The position numbers and the translations under genes were made by a program. From Cryobacterium sp. BB307 (GTDB lineage: Bacteria; Actinomycetota; Actinomycetes; Actinomycetales; Microbacteriaceae), in assembly GCF_012274275.1 (NCBI RefSeq), contig NZ_JAANZA010000001.1:1-64000 (forward strand): a DNA stretch of 64,000 nucleotides, given 5' to 3'. Position 1 is the stretch's first letter. Each line of letters begins with the position of its first letter. The notes beneath the pieces were generated by a model. It had not been told where the DNA came from. It did not search any database and worked only from the letters and a program-made list of their open reading frames with translations. Positions 59,593-64,000 of the stretch are shown piece by piece.

Positions 59593-60135
59593 ATGCGCGC
59601 CCAGGACATCATCGCCGACTGGCCCTACGAATCCAGGGAAGCGGCACAAATTGTCATCGAGGAGCACGGCGAGCCGCACGAGAGCGCCCCGTCGATGCTG
59701 CTCTGGCACAACGTCGGCCTGACCAAGCGGTTGACCGCATGGCGCGACTTCGCCCAGCACGACTTCCCGGCGCCGCACACCGACTCGGTGACGACGACGG
59801 TCGACTACGCGGTGCCGACCCCGTTCATTGCCGAGCTCGCCGAGTTCGACGGCAGCGTCACCGTCGCGCGCACCGCCGGTGAGGTCTCCGCGACCTGTCA
59901 CGACGAGCAGGCCAACTTCCTCGCACTGAACCTGATGGTCGACATCGTGAGCGGTGAGAAGACCGCGGAGGAGGCGCGGGAATACTACGCCAAGGAGTTC
60001 CTCGACTACCGCCGCGGGCTGCCGACGCCGTACATGCAGAAACTGCGCTTCCGGGTCGAGGGCGAAGCAGCCGATCCGGATGAGCGCATCCTCAGCGACG
60101 AACAGCTCGAAGCCGCAGAACGGGAAGGAACCTGA
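59593..60135 (+). CDS. Hypothetical protein of the SDR stress cluster
   Basis: A 180-residue soluble acidic protein. RAQDIIADWPYESREAAQIV and LLWHNVGLTKRLTAWRDF are the clearest stretches, and DSVTTTVDYAVPTPFIAELAEFDGSV resembles proteins seen beside general-stress SDRs in actinobacteria. ANFLALNLMVDIVSGEKT and the acidic end are further landmarks. No catalytic motif is apparent and I assign no function. GAGGAGG precedes ATG 59593 and one base separates its stop from the SDR start. Confidence 0.8.
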   Translation: MRAQDIIADWPYESREAAQIVIEEHGEPHESAPSMLLWHNVGLTKRLTAWRDFAQHDFPAPHTDSVTTTVDYAVPTPFIAELAEFDGSVTVARTAGEVSATCHDEQANFLALNLMVDIVSGEKTAEEAREYYAKEFLDYRRGLPTPYMQKLRFRVEGEAADPDERILSDEQLEAAEREGT

Positions 60136-60136
60136 C

Positions 60137-61021
60137 GTGACCAAGAATCTCGACGAGAACCCGGTGAGCCGCTACCCGAGCGACGACTTCCCCCAGCAGG
60201 AGCAGGAGCAGCCCGGCCTCACCTCGAAGACCGAACCCCGTCCGGATCACGGTGAGGACACCTATGTCGGCAGCGGCAAGCTGCAGGGCAAGCGCGCTCT
60301 CATCACCGGCGGCGACTCCGGCATCGGGAGGGCGGTTGCCATCGCCTTCGCGCGGGAGGGAGCCGATGTGGCCATCTCCTACCTGCCCGAGGAGCAGGAG
60401 GATGCGGATGACACGGCCCAGTGGGTCCGCAAGGAAAACCGGCAGGCGCTGCTCCTGCCCGGCGAGGCCAGGGACGAGGCGTACTGCACGAGCCTGGTCG
60501 AGAAGACAGTGAGCCAATTCGGCGGCCTCGACATCGTCATCCTGAACGCCGCCTATCAGGAGAACCGGGACAGCCTGGAGGAGTTACCGACCGAGGAGTT
60601 CCAGCGGGTTTTCGAGACGAACCTGTACTCGACGCTGTGGATTGCGCGCGCCGCGCTGCCTCACCTGAAGCCTGGCGCGTCGATCATCACCACCTCATCC
60701 ATCCAGGCCTTCAACCCCAGCCCGCAGCTCATCGACTACGCGATGACCAAGGCCGCCCTGGTCGCATTCACCAAGGCGCTCGCCCAGCAGGTCGGCGAGA
60801 GAGGCATCCGGGTCAACGCGGTCGCGCCCGGACCGATCTGGACGCCGCTCATTCCCGCCACCTCGTGGCCAGACAAGCTGCCGACATTCGGGCAGGACAC
60901 CCCGCTCGGACGCGCCGGTCAACCGGCCGAGTTGGCGCCCGCTTACGTCTTCCTGGCGTCACAGGAGGCCTCCTACGTGTCCGGTGCGGTGCTTCCGGTG
61001 ACCGGCGGCAAGGGACTCTGA
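60137..61021 (+). CDS. SDR-family oxidoreductase (general-stress type)
   Basis: A 294-residue NAD(P)-dependent short-chain dehydrogenase with a 45-residue polar leader (DENPVSRYPSDDFPQQEQEQ). The cofactor loop is GGDSGIGRA, the NAA motif is LNAAYQENRDS, and the catalytic set is Ser in TTSSIQAFN with Tyr and Lys in DYAMTKAALVAF. The end VLPVTGGKGL is normal. The leader is that of the YhdF/YhxC general-stress group. GTG 60137 follows GGAAGGAA. The substrate is unknown. Confidence 0.93.
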   Translation: MTKNLDENPVSRYPSDDFPQQEQEQPGLTSKTEPRPDHGEDTYVGSGKLQGKRALITGGDSGIGRAVAIAFAREGADVAISYLPEEQEDADDTAQWVRKENRQALLLPGEARDEAYCTSLVEKTVSQFGGLDIVILNAAYQENRDSLEELPTEEFQRVFETNLYSTLWIARAALPHLKPGASIITTSSIQAFNPSPQLIDYAMTKAALVAFTKALAQQVGERGIRVNAVAPGPIWTPLIPATSWPDKLPTFGQDTPLGRAGQPAELAPAYVFLASQEASYVSGAVLPVTGGKGL

Positions 61022-61130
61022 GCAGAAGCGGAAGGACCCCGAGCTGAAGAAGAAGGCCGAGGAGATCGGCCTCAGGGGTCCTCGAGACTCAGCAAAACCG
61101 AAGCTGATTCAGGCCTTGTGCAACTCCTGA
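61002..61130 (+). pseudogene. 5'-truncated remnant of a DUF7218 / Rho-N-like gene
   Basis: Starting just after an in-frame stop at 60999 and running to TGA 61128, one frame reads EQKRKDPELKKKAEEIGLRG, then PRDSAKPKLIQALCNS. This matches the pattern of the C-terminal SAP/Rho-N-like half of DUF7218 proteins (DLKKRAKEIGL, then KSELIDALRNS), often found beside this SDR. No ATG, GTG or TTG lies between the stop and the homologous part, and the N-terminal half is missing. The SDR C-terminus lies over its upstream edge in another frame. I read it as a relic left by a deletion joining it to the SDR gene end. Confidence 0.6.
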
Positions 61131-61324
61131 CCCGGCTGGGAAACAGCTGGCAATTGGTGCGAGAAGCCTGTTAATCCGCCTTTCGATTCGACTCTTGGCA
61201 CCCCGTGCGTAGTCTGAAAAGTGAGAACCCGAACAAAAAGTGGTCCGCTGGGGGGTAGCGGTTTGCTTTAGGAAGGCACTTACCCGTCTTGAGTTTCATC
61301 CCCCGATCCTCACTCCATGTCCAT
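61131..61324 (+). promoter_or_regulatory. Leader region of the NlpC/P60 gene, nothing firmly recognised
   Basis: About 190 bp between the gene relic and the secreted peptidase start. TTGGCA at 61195-61200 is a fair -35, but no convincing -10 follows. The run GTGGTCCGCTGGGGGGTAGC near 61240 and AGGAAGG near 61271 could belong to a structured leader; I compared it mentally with the c-di-AMP (ydaO) riboswitch that often precedes such genes and did not see its core motifs. Confidence 0.25.
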
Positions 61325-61957
61325 ATGTCAAAGCTTGCCGTCGCCGCCGTTTCCGGTGGCCTGATCGTCACACTGGCTCTCCCCGCGTACGCACTGGATC
61401 CGGCGGAGGCGCCTCCGTCGACGATCGCGGCGGCAACCAAGCCGGTGCAGCGGTTGATCGGCCCGGCCGATGTGGCACCCCAGTCCGTCGTCCGCGCAAG
61501 CTACACCGCGACGCCGGCCCCCGAGCCGGAACCGGTTCCCGTTGCCGCGTCGGCACCATCCGGCTCCTCCGGTTCCGAGCGGTCGGGCTCCAGCTTCGCC
61601 GCGCCGGCACAGAACTACAGCGGCCAGGCCCTGGTCGACTTCGCGATGCAGTTCGTCGGCGTCGTCCCCTACGGCCCCGGCAACCATCCGAGCGACAGCT
61701 TCAGCTGTGACGGTCTGGTGCAGTACGTGTTCGGCGCGTTCGGCATCTCACTGCCGCGCACCGCGAACGCGCAAGCGGCGATGGGCGTACAGATCAGCGC
61801 CGCGCAGGCGCAGCCGGGCGACCTGGTCTGGTACCCGGGGCAGCACGACGGCATCTACGCCGGAGGCGGCATGATGGTCGACTCCCCGAAGCCGGGCATG
61901 ATGGTGCAGTACCGCGCGGTGTGGGGCAGCCCGGTCTACGTGCGGATGGTCGGCTGA
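61325..61957 (+). CDS. Secreted NlpC/P60 (C40) cell-wall peptidase
   Basis: A 210-residue exported protein from ATG 61325: a hydrophobic signal peptide (VAAVSGGLIVTLALPAYALD), a Pro/Ala/Ser-rich linker of about 70 residues, and the NlpC/P60 domain. The nucleophile is Cys128 in SFSCDGLVQY and the histidine is His174 in GQHDGIYAG. The domain reads SCDG where most relatives have DCSG. The family cleaves D-gamma-glutamyl-meso-diaminopimelate or related wall-peptide bonds. A TTG at 61289 would lengthen the start without an obvious Shine-Dalgarno gain. Confidence 0.9.
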   Translation: MSKLAVAAVSGGLIVTLALPAYALDPAEAPPSTIAAATKPVQRLIGPADVAPQSVVRASYTATPAPEPEPVPVAASAPSGSSGSERSGSSFAAPAQNYSGQALVDFAMQFVGVVPYGPGNHPSDSFSCDGLVQYVFGAFGISLPRTANAQAAMGVQISAAQAQPGDLVWYPGQHDGIYAGGGMMVDSPKPGMMVQYRAVWGSPVYVRMVG

Positions 61958-61960
61958 CGC

Positions 61961-62413
61961 TCAGCCACGAGCATCCGGGGCGATGACCGCCCGGACGTCC
62001 TGAATGGTGCCGGCACGTGCGATCCGCTCGATCGCGCGGGCATCGTTGAAGCGGTTCGCGAGCTGCGCGACAGCGGCGAGATGGCTTTCCGCGGTGGTTG
62101 AGGCGAGGCCAACGACGACCGACACCGGGTCATGGTGCGGATGCCCGAACGCCACCGGTTCGGCCAGGGTCACAACCGACATCCCACCGGTCAGCACATC
62201 GTCGCTCGGTCGGGTGTGGGCGAGCGCGAGGCCCGGCGCGATGACGACGTACGGTCCGTGCTCGTCGATCATACGGATCATGTCACCGGCGTAGTCGGCG
62301 GTCGCGGCGCCGGATGCGGCGAGCGCGTCACCCGCGAGCTGGACTGCCTCGCGCCAATCGGCGGCGGTTCGTGAAAGCCAGATCGCGTCATCGGGAAGTG
62401 GCGGAAGTGGCAT
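61961..62413 (-). CDS. Stand-alone PTS EIIA (fructose/mannitol type)
   Basis: A 150-residue PTS_EIIA_2 domain. VVIAPGLALAHTRPSDDVL carries the phosphorylated histidine (family motif G-x-A-x-PHA; here ALAHTRP), and HHDPVSVVVGLASTTAESHL is the second signature. No EIIB or EIIC gene is adjacent. It may be a regulatory EIIA or serve a transporter encoded elsewhere. It follows add on the minus strand by 4 bp, so it is co-transcribed with a purine-salvage gene. Confidence 0.9.
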   Translation of the reverse strand: MPLPPLPDDAIWLSRTAADWREAVQLAGDALAASGAATADYAGDMIRMIDEHGPYVVIAPGLALAHTRPSDDVLTGGMSVVTLAEPVAFGHPHHDPVSVVVGLASTTAESHLAAVAQLANRFNDARAIERIARAGTIQDVRAVIAPDARG

Positions 62414-62417
62414 CGGG

Positions 62418-63539
62418 TTAGACCTGATCGAATCCGTCGCTGATGGCCGCGGCCAGTTCTTCCCGGTCCTCGAGCGGCAGGAAGGTCGCCGCCGCCGCGT
62501 TGAGCTGGAACACCTCGAGATCGCCGAGGTCGTATCCGAACGCGTCGCTGAGCATCGCGAGCTCCCTGCTGAGGCTCGTGTTGCTCATCAGCCGGTTGTC
62601 GGTGTTCACGGTGACGCGGAAGCCGAGCTGGTAGAGCAGGTCGAACGGGTGGTCCTCGAGCTCGTCGCCCCACGCCTCGATCGCGCCGGTCTGCAGGTTC
62701 GACGACGGGCTGAGCTCGAGCGCGATCTCCCGGTCGCGCACCCACTGGGCGAGGTCGCCGATGGTGACGTAGCGGCTGTCGCCGTCCTCACGCTCGACGC
62801 GGACGTCCTCAGCGAGGCGCACACCGTGGCCGAGCCGCAGAGCGCGGCCGTCGATGAGGGCGCTCGCGATGCTCTGCAGGCCGTCGGCCTCGCCCGCGTG
62901 CACGGTGGCGGGGAAGAACTCGCTGGCCAGGTAGTCGAAAGCGTCGCGCAGTCGGCTCGGCGGAAAACCCGCTTCAGGGCCGGCGATGTCGAAACCGACG
63001 ACGCCGCGATCGCGGTGCCGCACCGCGAGCTGCGCGATCTCCAGCCCACGGTCGGTGTGGCGCATGCTGCTGACGAGTTGGCCGATCCGGATGCGTCCGC
63101 CCGCGCTCGTGACGTTCTCGATGCCCGCTTCGATCCCGGCCTGCACAGCCTCGACGGTCTCGTCCAGGCTCAGGCCGCGGTTCAGGTGCTGCTCTGGAGC
63201 CCAGCGCACCTCGCCGTAGATGACCCCGTCGGCGTGCAGGTCCTGCACGAACTCGCGTGCGACCCGCTCCAGACCCTCCCGGGTCTGCATGACGCTGGTG
63301 GTGACGTCGAAGGTCTTCAGGTATTCGACCAGCGAACCCGAGTCCGACTGGTCGGCGAACCAGTCGCCCAGCTGCACGGCATCCGTCGCCGGCAGGTCGA
63401 GTCCGACCTCGTCGGCGAGTTCGATGATGGTCTGCGGGCGGAGGCCGCCGTCGAGGTGGTCGTGCAACGACACCTTCGGGAGGGCACTGATACTGGCGTC
63501 GCCGCCGGGGAGAAGGTAGTCCTGCTGCACCGAGTTCAC
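62418..63539 (-). CDS. add: Adenosine deaminase
   Basis: A zinc TIM-barrel enzyme that deaminates adenosine or deoxyadenosine to inosine. GTG 63539 gives 373 residues, seven bases after the -10 TAGATT, and omits a 20-residue open extension. Seen: HxH metal site in KVSLHDHLDGG (His26, His28), the catalytic Glu in VHAGEADG, His in RLGHGVRLA and the Asp pair in VNTDNRLMS. It is followed by the EIIA gene and divergent from a nucleoside hydrolase gene, together a nucleoside salvage locus. Confidence 0.95.
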   Translation of the reverse strand: MNSVQQDYLLPGGDASISALPKVSLHDHLDGGLRPQTIIELADEVGLDLPATDAVQLGDWFADQSDSGSLVEYLKTFDVTTSVMQTREGLERVAREFVQDLHADGVIYGEVRWAPEQHLNRGLSLDETVEAVQAGIEAGIENVTSAGGRIRIGQLVSSMRHTDRGLEIAQLAVRHRDRGVVGFDIAGPEAGFPPSRLRDAFDYLASEFFPATVHAGEADGLQSIASALIDGRALRLGHGVRLAEDVRVEREDGDSRYVTIGDLAQWVRDREIALELSPSSNLQTGAIEAWGDELEDHPFDLLYQLGFRVTVNTDNRLMSNTSLSRELAMLSDAFGYDLGDLEVFQLNAAAATFLPLEDREELAAAISDGFDQV

Positions 63540-63546
63540 GGCACCA

Positions 63547-63576
63547 AATCTACTGGGTTCCGGCGGACGGTACTCT
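63547..63576. promoter_or_regulatory. Divergent leaderless promoters (add / nucleoside hydrolase)
   Basis: On the minus strand TAGATT (63547-63552) lies seven bases before GTG 63539 of add. On the plus strand TACTCT (63571-63576) lies six bases before GTG 63583. The 43-bp gap leaves no room for Shine-Dalgarno leaders on either side. Confidence 0.6.
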
Positions 63577-63582
63577 GGGACG

Positions 63583-64000
63583 GTGCCACGAAAGGTCATT
63601 CTCGATTGCGATCCCGGCCACGACGACGCGATCGCCCTGCTTCTAGCCCACGGTAATCCGGAGATCGAACTGCTGGCGGTGACGACGGTTCACGGCAATC
63701 AGACGATCGAGAAGACGACCCGGAACGCTCTCGCGGTCGCCGAGATCGCCGGGATCACCGGCGTGCCGTTCGCGCGCGGTGCACACCGCCCGCTGGTGCG
63801 CGAGGTCGAGGTGGCCGAGTCGATTCACGGCGACTCCGGCATGGACGGCCCGGTGCTTCCGGAGCCGAGCCTCGAACTGGACGAGCGTCACGCGGTCGAC
63901 CTCATCATCGACACGATCATGTCGCACGAGCCGGGTACCGTGACGCTCATCCCGACCGGAGCCCTCACCAACATCGCGCTGGCGGTGCGCAAGGAGCCGC
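63583..64000 (+). CDS. Nucleoside hydrolase (IUNH family), 3' end outside window
   Basis: 139 codons are visible from GTG 63583, running off the window. VILDCDPGHDDAIALLLAHG carries the calcium-binding Asp cluster (Asp8, Asp10, Asp14, Asp15) diagnostic of inosine-uridine nucleoside N-ribohydrolases, and VTTVHGNQTIEKTTRNAL, VPFARGAHRPL, HGDSGMDGP and TLIPTGALTNIALAV are in family order. The enzyme splits ribonucleosides into ribose and base. Divergence from add suggests joint purine or pyrimidine salvage. Confidence 0.95.
   Translation, partial: MPRKVILDCDPGHDDAIALLLAHGNPEIELLAVTTVHGNQTIEKTTRNALAVAEIAGITGVPFARGAHRPLVREVEVAESIHGDSGMDGPVLPEPSLELDERHAVDLIIDTIMSHEPGTVTLIPTGALTNIALAVRKEP

Noticed and set aside
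61201-61324. c-di-AMP (ydaO) riboswitch before the NlpC/P60 gene
   Set aside because: The genomic position is suggestive, but I could not find the conserved core motifs of that riboswitch.

Overview
The window reads as a chromosomal segment of a high-GC Gram-positive actinobacterium, most likely family Microbacteriaceae (inference). The grounds are high GC, the recurrent GGATGC/GCATCC codon pairs, GTG/TTG starts, O-mannosyltransferase and MEP-pathway genes, and an actinobacterial arrangement around galU/rimJ, 5-formyl-THF cyclo-ligase, FmdB and mscL. I see no phage, insertion sequence, plasmid or CRISPR array. Nearly all of it is dense coding sequence, with short intergenic gaps that often carry palindromes.

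Region by region. 1-6.7 kb (minus): the 5' part of a DUF559 gene, then metG-tatD-rsmA-(SRPBCC)-ispE, with rsmI facing a protein O-mannosyltransferase on the plus strand. 8.5-13.1 kb: DUF1801, a YyaL-like thioredoxin-domain protein, pdxH, an aldo/keto reductase and a TSUP transporter. 13.1-17.5 kb: a methylcitrate-cycle operon (GntR-prpD-prpB-prpC) behind a palindromic operator region. 17.7-25 kb: VOC-HxlR, TetR with an ABC-2 exporter, and a second five-gene operon (CPBP protease, membrane protein, HTH regulator, ABC ATPase, permease) that converges on the first exporter. 25-33 kb: hrpA, a GT4 glycosyltransferase and a polar amino-acid ABC importer. 33-37 kb: a ribonucleotide reductase operon. 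37-48 kb: three MFS exporters and assorted oxidoreductases, hydrolases and small proteins. 48-54 kb: tRNA-Ala(CGC), galU-rimJ, 5-FCL-FmdB-mscL and an amidase. 54-61 kb: a very large helicase-nuclease-like protein, a coiled-coil membrane protein and a small stress-type SDR cluster with a gene relic. 61-64 kb: a secreted NlpC/P60 protein, a lone PTS EIIA, adenosine deaminase and the start of a nucleoside hydrolase.

The most remarkable locus is the ribonucleotide reductase operon (33.1-37.0 kb). The beta subunit has Phe108 where class Ia enzymes carry the radical tyrosine, and its six metal ligands have exactly the spacing of the Chlamydia class Ic (Mn/Fe) enzyme. The alpha subunit stops without the C-terminal cysteine pair that normally relays electrons to its active site. 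That cysteine pair (CDSCQ) is instead encoded by a 22-codon ORF that overlaps the nrdA stop by ATGA and precedes nrdB. A pair of NrdR-like boxes lies upstream of nrdA.

Two genome-structure themes recur. First, intergenic palindromes form families: a perfect 22-23 bp stem present twice with different loops (and perhaps a third time at the window edge), and a 56-bp imperfect palindrome present twice at about 80% identity. Second, many genes have a TANNNT box 6-7 nt before the start codon and no Shine-Dalgarno sequence, which is the signature of leaderless transcripts. This also helped me choose start codons.
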